NCBI RefSeq assembly: GCF_002201475.1
Contig: NZ_CP021422.1
Span: forward strand, 434,001-498,000
Origin: Acutalibacter muris
GTDB lineage: Bacteria; Bacillota; Clostridia; Oscillospirales; Acutalibacteraceae
Reading direction: 5' to 3'
DNA: 64,000 bases
Position numbers and translations under genes: made by a program. Shown piece after piece: positions 1 through 7,399 of this stretch (the stretch's first letter is position 1; each line of letters begins with the position of its first letter). The notes beneath the pieces are model-generated. The model was not told the DNA's origin. It did no database searches and worked only from the letters and a program-made list of their open reading frames with translations.

Positions 1-39
1 GACGGCCTGTTGGTTGCGCCTGTCATATATAAGAAGTGA
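1..39 (+). CDS. possible 3' end of a gene cut by the window edge
   Basis: The first 39 bases read in frame from base 1 to a TGA stop, giving the tail DGLLVAPVIYKK. Nothing recognisable is left. It could be the end of a plus-strand gene convergent with the amidohydrolase, or chance. Bases 40-93 between it and the next stop codon are AT-rich and show no clear hairpin. Confidence 0.2.
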   Translation, partial: DGLLVAPVIYKK

Positions 40-93
40 GGTTTTTTACCGTTGGTTGCACAGAAGCATAAATGTTTACAGAATGTTCATATT

Positions 94-939
94 TTACATC
101 CCCAGCAGCCCGGCGGCGTTCCCGCCCAGTATCATATGGAGCTCCCCCTGAGAAAGGGGCTGGGCCCTTATCCAATCAAGGCTCTCCCTCTGGCTGCTCC
201 AGGGGCTGTCGCTGCCAAAGAGCACTCGCCCCGGGCCGAAGGCTTTGACCAACTCCATGAAGCCGTCACTGTCCAAAAGCTGAAGCTCCTCCTCTGAGTA
301 GTGGCTGTCTATGGGGGTCCTCCTGCCGGTAGAGAAGCTGGTGTCGATAAACACCGGCAGCCCCGGCAGCAGTTCCAGTACCTTGTCCCAGCAGCGCCAG
401 CCGCCCATATGGGCCAGCACCAGCTTTACAGGGCCCGCCTGCTTCACGGCGTTTTTCACCATCTCCGGGGAGCAGCGGACCACCCCGGGGAAGCCTATGT
501 CCAGGCCCGCGTGGGTGACAACGATAAGTCCCAGCTCCCCGGCCCGGTCCAGTATACGCAGGGTGCGGGGGTCGTCAAAGTCCACCCCCTGATAGACCGG
601 GTGGAGCTTTATGCCCCGGAGCCCCAGGCTCTTTATGCGTGCAAGCTCCTCATGCCAGCCCTCATAGTCCGGGTGCATACAGCCGAAGGAGAGAAGCCCG
701 GCCTCCCGGAAATTTTCGCTGATGGCGGCGGAGGAATCATTTATATGCTCCACCTGCCGGGGAGCCGTGGCCACTGGGAGCACAACGGACAGGTCCACTC
801 CGGCTTCACCCATGGAGGCCCGAAGCCCCTCCGGGGTGCCGTCGGTGAAGGGGAGTGTATGGCTCATGGCGCTGAGCTTACTGAGGGTGGACGCGGCTAT
901 TTTGGGCGGGAAGGTGTGGGTGTGGAAGTCGATTATCAT
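94..939 (-). CDS. amidohydrolase-2 family metal-dependent hydrolase
   Basis: A 281-residue TIM-barrel hydrolase of the amidohydrolase-2 type (PF04909-like). The metal-binding HTH sits at residues 6-8 on the first strand. K111-L-H-P follows, then H143 in VTHAG, H177 in LAHMGG and D244 in FGSDSPW, which is the usual order of metal ligands and the catalytic aspartate. The length is normal for this group. The start is supported by AAAGGAGA a few bases upstream of the ATG. It lies 10 bases downstream of the choloylglycine hydrolase gene on the same strand, so the two are probably co-transcribed. The substrate is unknown; relatives hydrolyse or decarboxylate small ring or amide compounds. The protein has no signal peptide and should be cytoplasmic. 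Confidence 0.85.
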   Translation of the reverse strand: MIIDFHTHTFPPKIAASTLSKLSAMSHTLPFTDGTPEGLRASMGEAGVDLSVVLPVATAPRQVEHINDSSAAISENFREAGLLSFGCMHPDYEGWHEELARIKSLGLRGIKLHPVYQGVDFDDPRTLRILDRAGELGLIVVTHAGLDIGFPGVVRCSPEMVKNAVKQAGPVKLVLAHMGGWRCWDKVLELLPGLPVFIDTSFSTGRRTPIDSHYSEEELQLLDSDGFMELVKAFGPGRVLFGSDSPWSSQRESLDWIRAQPLSQGELHMILGGNAAGLLGM

Positions 940-949
940 GCTGTCTCCT

Positions 950-1927
950 TTAGTTCATATACCGCACCTGCTGGACCTCCTCCAGGGGATAGAGGGTCAG
1001 CGAGGGGGCGCTGACGTTCTTTTCTGTCATGCGCACGGCGGTAAGCTGTGAGTTCGAGTAGGTCTTATAATAGTATATTCCTCTGGTGGTGTTCATGCAG
1101 CAGGCATAGGTGGTGGTGTTGCAGACGTTGCCCTTGAGCATAGTGGAGCCCCGCACCAGCCAGACGTTGTCCAGGATATGGAAGAACTGGGAAACGGAAG
1201 CCTCCTCGCTGTCCCCGCAGAGGGAGTTCATCCTGTTAAAGCAGGCCCGCACGAAGCGGGAGGTGGGGGAGTTGTCCCCGGGCAGACCGATGGAGCCCAT
1301 ACCGCTGCCGAAGGCGCAAAGATCCAGGCCCTTACAGAAGCGGTTCTGGGGCGGCTGGGAGGTGAGGTTCATAAAGCTGTTCAGGTTCATGCTGTGATAG
1401 GGGAAGGTGGGGTTATTGGTCAGCACGCCATAGGGATTGTCGTATACCCGGAAGCCCTCCTCTCTGGTCTGCTCCACCACAAGGCTGTCCGCGCCGTCGC
1501 TTATCATCCAGTGCAGCGGCGCGGTGGGGGTGCCCGGGTCTATGGGGATATCCACCAGCCAGACAGAGGGCAGTTCCCTTTTAAGGTCCTCTACCGTGGC
1601 GAAGGTGCCCAGCACCCAGAGTATGAACTCATAGGGGGCAAGGTTTCGTTTCCCGGGAACCGGCTCGCCGTACCAGGCGTTTTCCGGGAAGTTGAGTCCG
1701 GCCATGGAGAGGCCCTTCTCGTTGGTGGCCTCGGCATAGAGGGGATATCCCCCCTTGGCGGTGGCCATGCCTATCATGGCGTACCAAGTCTCAAAGCTGT
1801 CCCCGGACTTCAGGGGGACGCGGTAGTTCCTGGGGGTGACGGCCACCTGCTCGCCGAAGCGGTAGTGGAGGTCCATGGTGCGGCCAAAGTATACGTCCCG
1901 GGTTTTCATGGTGATGCAAGTGCACAT
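950..1927 (-). CDS. choloylglycine hydrolase family (bile salt hydrolase / penicillin V acylase-like)
   Basis: A 325-residue Ntn-hydrolase that cleaves a linear amide. I start it at the ATG of 1927 because AAAGGCGGGA lies about 8 bases upstream and because removal of Met1 exposes Cys2, the obligate N-terminal nucleophile of this family; an upstream ATG at 1945 would bury it. The pattern matches the bile salt hydrolase active site: Cys2, Arg16 and Asp19 in the FGRTMD stretch, Asn79 in AGLNFP, an Asn in the GVLTNNPTF stretch and an Arg in SRFVRA. In a gut organism deconjugation of glycine or taurine bile salts is the likely role, but penicillin V or N-acyl-homoserine-lactone acylase activity cannot be excluded from motifs alone. 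It has no signal peptide and leads a probable two-gene transcript with the amidohydrolase. Confidence 0.88.
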   Translation of the reverse strand: MCTCITMKTRDVYFGRTMDLHYRFGEQVAVTPRNYRVPLKSGDSFETWYAMIGMATAKGGYPLYAEATNEKGLSMAGLNFPENAWYGEPVPGKRNLAPYEFILWVLGTFATVEDLKRELPSVWLVDIPIDPGTPTAPLHWMISDGADSLVVEQTREEGFRVYDNPYGVLTNNPTFPYHSMNLNSFMNLTSQPPQNRFCKGLDLCAFGSGMGSIGLPGDNSPTSRFVRACFNRMNSLCGDSEEASVSQFFHILDNVWLVRGSTMLKGNVCNTTTYACCMNTTRGIYYYKTYSNSQLTAVRMTEKNVSAPSLTLYPLEEVQQVRYMN

Positions 1928-1951
1928 ATATGTCCCGCCTTTCATACTGGG

Positions 1952-2013
1952 TATAGTTAACGCAGTTCAAAAGAGATAAATACCTTTTTTCAAGTGCGTT
2001 TACTATAAACTAT
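1952..2013. repeat. degenerate inverted repeat related to the 7504-7559 hairpin
   Basis: TATAGTTAACGCAGTTCAAA begins at 1952 and is followed by a loosely complementary right half ending in AAACTATA near 2013. The first 29 bases match the left half of the perfect inverted repeat at 7505-7533 with only two changes. It lies in the 126-base gap upstream of the choloylglycine hydrolase gene and may carry or overlap that gene's promoter. It looks like a decayed copy of a small palindromic element. Confidence 0.6.
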
Positions 2014-2053
2014 AGATATAACTGTAGTCATAGTATGAAGCGGCTGGGGATTT

Positions 2054-2722
2054 TTATTCTTTAAGCTCTAACTCGGCTGCCTCCATCATGTAGTGGTAGA
2101 GGGGAACGAGCCCCGAGAAGGAGTCCGAGAGCAGCTGCGGGAGCCTGTCAGTGAACAGGTCCTCCCCAAAGTAGTCGTCATAGCCGATGCTGGCCTGTTT
2201 GCGGTTGTACCAGGGATCGAGGATATCATTATAGTGGCCCTTTGGCCGCTTGTATTCGTCGCCCCAGAGACGGCTTTTGTCCCGGTCCGGGACGGCCAGT
2301 AAAAGTTCCTCAAAGCGCTTTGGGTCGCTGTCTATCTTTTTGCGGAAGGCCGCGGCCTGCTCTGCCGAGCGGTCCCAGTACCCAAGGCCGTGGGAGGTGC
2401 CCGAGAGCCCAAACTCGAACCATAGCATGGGGCCGGTGTTTCGGCAGTCCTCCCGCTGAAGGGAGAACCACAGATGGTCATGGTAGGGCCCCCGGCCAAA
2501 GAGCCGACGGGCGTCCCGGTAAATCCTCGACACGTGCAAGCCGAAGCCGCAGCCCGGAAAGTCCTTTGCCATTATGGAGCAGGTCTCCCCGGCAAGCTCC
2601 TTGAAGGGGCGGTGCAGGAGGGTCTCAAACTCCTCCCTATGCTCCTGGAACCATGGGCGTTCATTGTTGATGGACAGCTCCATAAGGAAGTCCATGGCCC
2701 GGGGGGTAAGTGGCTGGGTCAT
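2054..2722 (-). CDS. DUF2461 (TIGR02453) family protein
   Basis: A 222-residue protein of the DUF2461 family, recognised by the opening LMELSINNERPWFQEHREEF, the central FGLHVSRIYRDARRLFGRGP and the aromatic WYNRKQAS near the end. The length is typical. The biochemical function of the family is not established. I start at the ATG of 2722, which overlaps the stop of the upstream alpha-galactosidase gene as ATGA and has GGAGG about 10 bases upstream; a longer reading frame to 2872 is an artefact over that gene. The overlap implies translational coupling with the GH27 enzyme. No signal peptide or membrane segment is visible. Confidence 0.8.
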   Translation of the reverse strand: MTQPLTPRAMDFLMELSINNERPWFQEHREEFETLLHRPFKELAGETCSIMAKDFPGCGFGLHVSRIYRDARRLFGRGPYHDHLWFSLQREDCRNTGPMLWFEFGLSGTSHGLGYWDRSAEQAAAFRKKIDSDPKRFEELLLAVPDRDKSRLWGDEYKRPKGHYNDILDPWYNRKQASIGYDDYFGEDLFTDRLPQLLSDSFSGLVPLYHYMMEAAELELKE

Positions 2723-4047
2723 TCTGCCATATCCTCCCTCCAGGGCTTTGGAGTGCTGGTAACGCGGTAGGCCGCGCAGCCGTGGGGGGCCACGGTGGCG
2801 CGGACAAGGCCGTCGGCAAAGTCGATGCGCCCGCCCTCCCAGAGGTCTATGCCGGCAAGGGCTCGAGGCCATATGCTATGGATCGAGACAGAGAGCTCGC
2901 TGGGCTCGTCCGAGAGGTTGAAAAGCACCACATATTTCTCCCCAGAGTCAGGCTCCAGGGCCGTCCAGGCGGCGGAGTTCTCGTTTCGGTAGAGCTGCCT
3001 GGGGCGGCAGGGCAGCATATCCAGCACGTCCCAGTTTGTCAGGAGGAACATGGTCCAGTCGTCCAGCTTTGTCAGCTCCCCGCCCATCATCAGGGGCGAG
3101 CCCATCAGGCACCAGAGGGTGAACATGGTCTTCTGCTCGTCTTTGGTGAAGCGGGTGTCCCGCTCGTCCCCGAAGCCTGCGCCGATGCGACCCAGGGGCA
3201 GCATATCGCAGTCCGGATAGGAGCCCGGCCCCACGTGGTCCTGCCACTGCTCGCAGCGGCGGAACATACCCTTTAAGAGCTCCCAGTCGTCCCAGAAGTC
3301 GTCGGTTATCCGCCACATATTGGCGTGGGCGTGGTAGTGCCAGGACTCGTCCACCACCGCCGGGCCCGGGGACAAAGAGAGCACTATGTCCCGGCCGGTC
3401 TTTTCGATGGCCCGGGAGATCATCTCTATTTCAAAGCTGCGGGAGTAGGCCCGGTCGCTGTGGGGCACCAGGTTGTCTGTGTTGCAGATGTCGTCGCACT
3501 TTATGAAGTCCACACCCCAGTCGGCGTACATACCTATGATGGAGTCGTAGTAGGCTTGGCCGCCCGGGCAGTCCCGCACCCCGTACATATCAGGGTTCCA
3601 CCGGCAGACAGAGCCGGGGTCGGCCACCATGTCGGCGGTCTCGTTGTGGCCCAGTATCTTCATGTGGCCGTGGGCGGCGGCCCGGGGGATGCCCCGCATG
3701 ATGTGTATGCCGAACTTCAGCCCCAGGCTGTGGATATAGGACGCGAGAGGCCCGAAGCCCTTGCCGCCCTGCGAGGAGGGGAAACGCTCCGGGTCCGGCT
3801 GGAGCCGGGACCAGGAGTCTATCTCTACGTAGCCGAAGGGAATGTACTGGAAACGCCCGCGCATACTGCCGGCGTTTTTTGCGTACCACTGGATGTCGAT
3901 TACCACGTACTCCCAGCCCCACTCCTTCAGACGCTCGGCCATGACCCGGGCGTTGGCCCGGACCTGCTCCTCATTTACAGTGGTGTCGTAGTAGTCGTAG
4001 CTGTTCCACCCCATAGGCGGGGTAAGGGCGATTTTCTTGCTTGTCAT
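2719..4047 (-). CDS. GH27 alpha-galactosidase-like glycoside hydrolase
   Basis: A 442-residue GH27 (melibiase-type) retaining glycosidase that would release terminal alpha-galactose from oligosaccharides or glycoconjugates. The family opening TPPMGWNSYDYY is followed by the strand VVIDIQWY and the nucleophile motif DFIKCDD, with the catalytic aspartate two residues after the lysine (about residue 185). RITDDF later in the barrel is the expected acid/base region. A beta-sandwich tail follows. No signal peptide is seen, so the substrate is probably imported first. The start at 4047 is chosen because GGGAGG lies 8 bases upstream; the ATG at 4080 lacks this. The downstream DUF2461 gene overlaps by four bases. 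An alpha-N-acetylgalactosaminidase or isomalto-dextranase specificity is possible within GH27. Confidence 0.85.
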   Translation of the reverse strand: MTSKKIALTPPMGWNSYDYYDTTVNEEQVRANARVMAERLKEWGWEYVVIDIQWYAKNAGSMRGRFQYIPFGYVEIDSWSRLQPDPERFPSSQGGKGFGPLASYIHSLGLKFGIHIMRGIPRAAAHGHMKILGHNETADMVADPGSVCRWNPDMYGVRDCPGGQAYYDSIIGMYADWGVDFIKCDDICNTDNLVPHSDRAYSRSFEIEMISRAIEKTGRDIVLSLSPGPAVVDESWHYHAHANMWRITDDFWDDWELLKGMFRRCEQWQDHVGPGSYPDCDMLPLGRIGAGFGDERDTRFTKDEQKTMFTLWCLMGSPLMMGGELTKLDDWTMFLLTNWDVLDMLPCRPRQLYRNENSAAWTALEPDSGEKYVVLFNLSDEPSELSVSIHSIWPRALAGIDLWEGGRIDFADGLVRATVAPHGCAAYRVTSTPKPWREDMAE

Positions 4048-4150
4048 AGCCATATCCTCCCGAAGCTGTATCATTGTCATGATGATACGTTCTGGATATT
4101 ATGACACATATTTTAGAATCTTTCAAGTGCTTTTGAGAATTATATAAAAA

Positions 4151-4190
4151 TAATGCGATTCCAAAACGAAAACTTGTTGGAATCGCATAT
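4151..4190 (-). terminator. rho-independent terminator after the Gfo/Idh gene
   Basis: A perfect 12-bp stem (4153-4164 with 4177-4188, arms ATGCGATTCCAA and TTGGAATCGCAT) with a 12-nt loop. On the minus strand it is followed by TTATTTTTATATAA. It sits just after the stop of the Gfo/Idh gene and separates it from the GH27 gene. Confidence 0.8.
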
Positions 4191-4207
4191 AAACTTATCA
4201 TACTATG

Positions 4208-5176
4208 TTAGAAAACATTTTTGGCTCCTGTACGATATGATTCGTATGCACCCACCATAAGTCGTGTGAGAGCCACAGCCTCATCAATGCCATTGGGCGC
4301 GGTGCCCTTGCCACCAAGGGCGGCTATCCAGGCGTCGATGGGCATGGGGTCGGGTTCCGGCAGGGTCTCAAGCTTTACAAGCTTGCCCTCGGTCTCCTCA
4401 GAGCTGTACTCCAGGAGGTCGTTGTGCACCATTAAAGAACCCTTTGTGCCGCTGAGCTCCAGAACGTAGGGGAGGCCGGTGCTCACAAAGCCGGTCTCCG
4501 ACACGCCGAGGGCACCGTTCTCGAACTCCAGCACGGATACGGCGTTGTCCTCCACGGGCTTGCCGGTGACGGTGGTGAACATGGACACTACGGACTTTGG
4601 CTCGCCCATGAGCCAGTGGAGGGTGTACATGGGGTGTGCCCCCAGGTCCATCATGGCCCCGCCGCCGGTCTCGGCGGCATTGTAGAAGTGGGGCGGCAGC
4701 CAGCCGGCGGTGCTGCCGTTGTGGACGTTGCGCACCCGGGCGTAGGTCACCTGGCCCAGCTTGCCGCTCTCCAAAATCTCCTTGGCGGCCTTCAGGGTGG
4801 GCCGGGTCTTGTGGGGGTAGGAGATGGTGAAGATAATGCCGCTCTCTTTTACAGTTTTGGCTATCTCCTCTGCCTCCTCATTTGTAAAGGCCAGCACCTT
4901 TTCAGTAAAGATGTGTTTCCCGGCCTTTGCCGCGGCCATGAGCACCTGGGGGTGCTCGCTGGTGGCGGTGGTCACGGACACGCCCTCTATGGAGGGGTCG
5001 GAAAGGACGGCGTCAAGGTCCGGCTGGAAGGGCACCCCCAGCTTCTCGGCCATCTGTGCGCCGCGCTCAGGGTCGCTGTCCCAAAGACAGCAGAGGGTGG
5101 AATCGGGGTTTTTCTGGAGGGCGGTGGAATACTCCATGGTGTGCACATGCCACGCGCCCAGGACTGCAATGTTCAT
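4208..5176 (-). CDS. Gfo/Idh/MocA family NAD(P)-dependent oxidoreductase
   Basis: A 322-residue oxidoreductase acting on a sugar or polyol. It has an N-terminal Rossmann fold (MNIAVLGAWHVH), the conserved GKHIFTEK strand and a C-terminal alpha/beta domain with GGGAMMDLGAHPMY, the substrate-side histidine motif. The usual EKP motif reads EKV here, an unusual change next to the cofactor. The start at 5176 has AGGAGG 7 bases upstream; the upstream extension to 5275 has no such support. It is followed by its own terminator, so it is the last gene of its unit, 55 bases after the LarC-like gene. The substrate cannot be told from sequence. Confidence 0.82.
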   Translation of the reverse strand: MNIAVLGAWHVHTMEYSTALQKNPDSTLCCLWDSDPERGAQMAEKLGVPFQPDLDAVLSDPSIEGVSVTTATSEHPQVLMAAAKAGKHIFTEKVLAFTNEEAEEIAKTVKESGIIFTISYPHKTRPTLKAAKEILESGKLGQVTYARVRNVHNGSTAGWLPPHFYNAAETGGGAMMDLGAHPMYTLHWLMGEPKSVVSMFTTVTGKPVEDNAVSVLEFENGALGVSETGFVSTGLPYVLELSGTKGSLMVHNDLLEYSSEETEGKLVKLETLPEPDPMPIDAWIAALGGKGTAPNGIDEAVALTRLMVGAYESYRTGAKNVF

Positions 5177-5231
5177 AATAGTTTCCTCCTGGAAAAAATT
5201 TATGGTAATGCCGGTAAAGCGCCGCAGAGCC

Positions 5232-6017
5232 TTACGCTTCACCCAGCATGGCCCGGACAAGGTTTGCGGCTTCAAAATCCTTTGTGCCCATGCCGTACCC
5301 CACCCGCAAAAGGGTCATCACGGGCATATCCCCAAAGCTATCGGCAAAGTGCCGGAGAAGCGCCGCGCCGGTGGGGGTGCAGAGCTCACCCTTGATTTTG
5401 CCGCCGTATATGGGCACGCCGGTGAGAATATGTGCCGTGGCGGGGGCGGGGACGGGCAAAATCCCGTGGGCGCACCTTACCTGGCCGCTGCCCACGTGGA
5501 CAGGGGAGACTATTACACGCTCCGGGGCCAGCCTGTCCATTAAGAGACAGACGGCGGTAACGTCCGCCACGGCGTCCATGGTTCCCACCTCGTGGAAGTG
5601 TATCTCGGTGACCGGCACGCCGTGGGCATGGCTCTCGGCCCTGGCGATAAGGCCGTAGACCTCAAGTATATCCGACTTCACCTTCTCGGGGACGTTCAGG
5701 TGCCCCTTGACGAGGTGTTCTATGTCGTGCATACCGCTATGGTGGTGCTCGTGCTCATTGGAGTGCTCGTGGTGGTGTTCGTGGTGGTGATGGTGCTTCT
5801 CACCCTCTGTTTGGCCGTTAACAGTCACCTTCATATGGGTGCCGGTGATGCCGCACTTCACCGAGGGCACGGCGGTGAACTCCACCCCAGGGAGGCCGAG
5901 AGCGTTCAGTTCCTCAATAAATTTCGGACGCTCCTCTTCGGGAAGCAGCTCCAGAAGGGCCCCGGAGAGCATATCCCCGGCGGCGCCCATGTTGCAGTCA
6001 AAATATATTACTTTCAT
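5232..6017 (-). CDS. larC1: LarC-like nickel insertion protein, N-terminal (LarC1) half only
   Basis: A 261-residue protein matching the N-terminal half of LarC (DUF111), which inserts nickel into the pyridinium-dithiocarboxylate pincer cofactor of lactate racemase and related enzymes. The family opening YFDCNMGAAGDML and the later VTEIHFHEVGTMDAVADV and GELCTPTGAALL are intact. Residues 75-93 hold 13 histidines, a likely nickel-binding or nickel-storage tract. In lactobacilli LarC is made by frameshifting LarC1 into LarC2; here only about 55 bases separate the stop from the next gene, so no LarC2 half is present. No larA, larB or larE lies in the window. The start at 6017 has GGAGGTG upstream. 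The gene may be a standalone LarC1 or a remnant. Confidence 0.82.
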   Translation of the reverse strand: MKVIYFDCNMGAAGDMLSGALLELLPEEERPKFIEELNALGLPGVEFTAVPSVKCGITGTHMKVTVNGQTEGEKHHHHHEHHHEHSNEHEHHHSGMHDIEHLVKGHLNVPEKVKSDILEVYGLIARAESHAHGVPVTEIHFHEVGTMDAVADVTAVCLLMDRLAPERVIVSPVHVGSGQVRCAHGILPVPAPATAHILTGVPIYGGKIKGELCTPTGAALLRHFADSFGDMPVMTLLRVGYGMGTKDFEAANLVRAMLGEA

Positions 6018-6035
6018 GATTGCACCTCCATCTGT

Positions 6036-6145
6036 ATTATACCATAAATCTGCTTGGAGTTTTCCGGTACTTTTGCGAAGCAAAAGGCGAGCTCTTCGAG
6101 CGATAGGGAAACTCCGAAGGTACGCTTTGCGTACATTATACCATA
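6036..6145 (-). repeat. structured palindromic element with 11-bp direct repeats in the LarC leader
   Basis: The direct repeat ATTATACCATA occurs at 6036-6046 and again at 6135-6145 and encloses 88 bases of nested palindromes. An outer 10-bp stem (6056-6065 with 6106-6115, one G-U pair) encloses two hairpins (6070-6076/6080-6086 and 6091-6094/6098-6101). A separate hairpin GTACGC-TTT-GCGTAC lies at 6120-6134. On the minus strand this would be the 5' leader of the LarC transcript. It could be a small inserted palindromic element with target duplication, or a structured regulatory RNA; both remain open. Confidence 0.55.
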
Positions 6146-6162
6146 TGCCCGGGATTTGTCAA
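6135..6162 (-). promoter_or_regulatory. sigma-A type promoter for the LarC-like gene
   Basis: On the minus strand TTGACA (6157-6162), a 16-bp spacer and TATAAT (6135-6140), the latter preceded by TGG as an extended -10. Transcription would start near 6128 and pass through the palindromic element before reaching the LarC start at 6017. The copy of TATGGTATAAT at 6036-6046 could act as a second -10 close to the gene. Confidence 0.65.
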
Positions 6163-6205
6163 TCTGAAAGGGCCGGGGAAATCCGTTTCACGGGTGGTTA
6201 TGATT

Positions 6206-6838
6206 TTACCCTTGACCCTCCTCAAGGACATACACGCCTTTTTTAAGCTTTTTCAGCTTTCCCTCGTCGCATAAACGCTTCACTACCCGCTGTAATTGCC
6301 TGCGGCTGCAGTGGAATTGCAGGAGTCCCTGGTTTATGCTGTGCAGGGTGTGGTCCGGCTGGACGTCTCTGAGAAAGGTTAGCACACGCTCCTCCACCGA
6401 GTGTTCCCGGTGGCCGATAAGGGTATAGGTGACCACCATGCTGTTTATGCACTTTAAAAGGTACATGAGAAACACGCAGTCCCGCTCAAGCGCCTCCCGG
6501 TTCCGTTCGATAGGCAGCGATACGCATAGCAGGTCCTCCACGGCCTCGGTGTAGAATACCGGCAGGCCGGGCTGGACGAATTCGATAGCGCCCATGGCGG
6601 TGCGGCCCACCCCCTGGGATACCGGCAGCCACTTGCCGTCCTCCCGCAGTCCGTATACCTGCACAGTACCGCGAACGGTGAACAGTATGTCCTCCAGAGG
6701 ACGGCCCGGGGCGCAGATAAGCTCGCCCTTTTCGTATTCCACCAGCCGGAAATCAAGGCCGCTGGTCTCGAAGTGTTCGATAATACCCTCCTGTATCAAA
6801 AGCCGCTCAAGGAGCTTCTCATCATGGATATATTTCAT
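6206..6838 (-). CDS. Crp/Fnr-family transcriptional regulator
   Basis: A 210-residue regulator with an N-terminal cyclic-nucleotide-binding-type beta-barrel (about residues 25-115) and a C-terminal winged helix whose recognition stretch reads CSRRQLQRVVKRLCDEGKL, ending in GVYVL. The cAMP phosphate-binding motif of true Crp is not obvious, and no cysteine set for an Fe-S cluster is seen, so the ligand is unknown. GGGAG lies just upstream of the ATG. Its promoter region holds an 18-bp dyad of the kind bound by this family (6866-6883), and a closely related dyad precedes the MATE gene at 7678. Autoregulation and control of that exporter are therefore likely. The -35/-10 arrangement suggests repression when the operator is occupied. 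Confidence 0.85.
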   Translation of the reverse strand: MKYIHDEKLLERLLIQEGIIEHFETSGLDFRLVEYEKGELICAPGRPLEDILFTVRGTVQVYGLREDGKWLPVSQGVGRTAMGAIEFVQPGLPVFYTEAVEDLLCVSLPIERNREALERDCVFLMYLLKCINSMVVTYTLIGHREHSVEERVLTFLRDVQPDHTLHSINQGLLQFHCSRRQLQRVVKRLCDEGKLKKLKKGVYVLEEGQG

Positions 6839-6845
6839 GCGCCCA

Positions 6846-6917
6846 CTCCCAAAATTTTTCTTTTATTATGCCATATGTCACAATAAAAATCAATGGAGTA
6901 TGCTGAAATAATTACAG
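6846..6917. repeat. 72-nt direct repeat, copy A
   Basis: Aligned without gaps to 7578-7649, 58 of 72 bases match (81%), and most differences are transitions. Both copies contain the Crp-type dyad. Copy A fits the minus-strand regulator gene, copy B the plus-strand MATE gene, as though one divergent promoter region had been duplicated around the intervening 660 bases. Confidence 0.75.
6865..6893 (-). promoter_or_regulatory. promoter with Crp-type operator for the regulator gene
   Basis: On the minus strand TTGATT (6888-6893), 17 bp, CATAAT (6865-6870). The near-palindrome TTATGCCATATGTCACAA (6866-6883) fills the spacer and the -10; 14 of 18 positions are symmetric. Binding there would block RNA polymerase. 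The whole segment 6846-6917 is duplicated at 7578-7649. Confidence 0.6.
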
Positions 6918-6979
6918 CGAAACATGAAAAAGCATTTATAGCAAAAACTATCTAAAGACTTATCTATTCAATTTCAATA

Positions 6980-7008
6980 TTGACACTTCCAACTTTTAGG
7001 TATATAAT
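6980..7008 (+). promoter_or_regulatory. consensus sigma-A promoter for the small secreted protein
   Basis: TTGACA (6980-6985), a 17-bp spacer and TATAAT (7003-7008), a perfect match to the consensus hexamers in an AT-rich setting. Transcription would start about 25 bases before the ribosome binding site of the gene at 7042. Confidence 0.8.
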
Positions 7009-7041
7009 ATATTTAAAATATTAGAGAAAGGAGGGATTATA

Positions 7042-7380
7042 GTGAAGCCGCTTCGATTCTGCGTGATTTCTTGCTTATCTATTTTTATTCTATCGCTGTT
7101 TGCACCTGTTTCCATATCTTCCCAAGCATTTATGACCGCCGAGGAAGCATTTGAAGTCCATGGCATTGAACATTACGCTTACATGGACGCAAGTAAGGCG
7201 GATGCCAGATTGAAGCCTATAATTCTTGAGGCAAGAAAAAGAATCATTTATTCTGTAGCCGGTGACGGGTGGGCTCAGGACGGAGTGAAAGCTTACGTCG
7301 CTGACAGCAAGGGAAATATCAAGGAAAGAATTCCGTGCTTTCATGAGTTATTTCCTGCTGACTGGGAACCGCCGATTTAG
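7042..7380 (+). CDS. small secreted protein of unknown function
   Basis: A 112-residue protein starting with GTG, with AAAGGAGGG 6 bases upstream and a consensus promoter. Residues 1-28 form a signal peptide (MKPLRF, a hydrophobic core rich in Ile/Leu/Phe, then PVSISSQAF), with likely cleavage near residue 27-30. The mature part of about 83 residues has no cysteine pair in a recognisable pattern, is mildly charged, includes KRIIYSVAGDGWAQDGVKAYVADSKG and ends in DWEPPI. I recognise no family. Base composition is clearly more AT-rich than the neighbouring genes. It lies inside the segment bounded by the duplicated operator, which points to recent acquisition. It is expected to be exported by Sec and released or surface-held. 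Confidence 0.72.
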   Translation: MKPLRFCVISCLSIFILSLFAPVSISSQAFMTAEEAFEVHGIEHYAYMDASKADARLKPIILEARKRIIYSVAGDGWAQDGVKAYVADSKGNIKERIPCFHELFPADWEPPI

Positions 7381-7399
7381 TGTTAATCACGGTGCCGGA

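Noticed and set aside
5177..5240. Programmed frameshift from LarC1 into LarC2
   Set aside because: Only about 55 bases lie between the LarC1 stop and the next real start, too short for LarC2, and no LarC2 motif is present in the other frames.
5740..5800. Tandem repeat or microsatellite of CAC-like units
   Set aside because: It is the codons for the His-rich tract of the LarC1 protein, mixed with Glu and Asn codons, not a clean DNA repeat.
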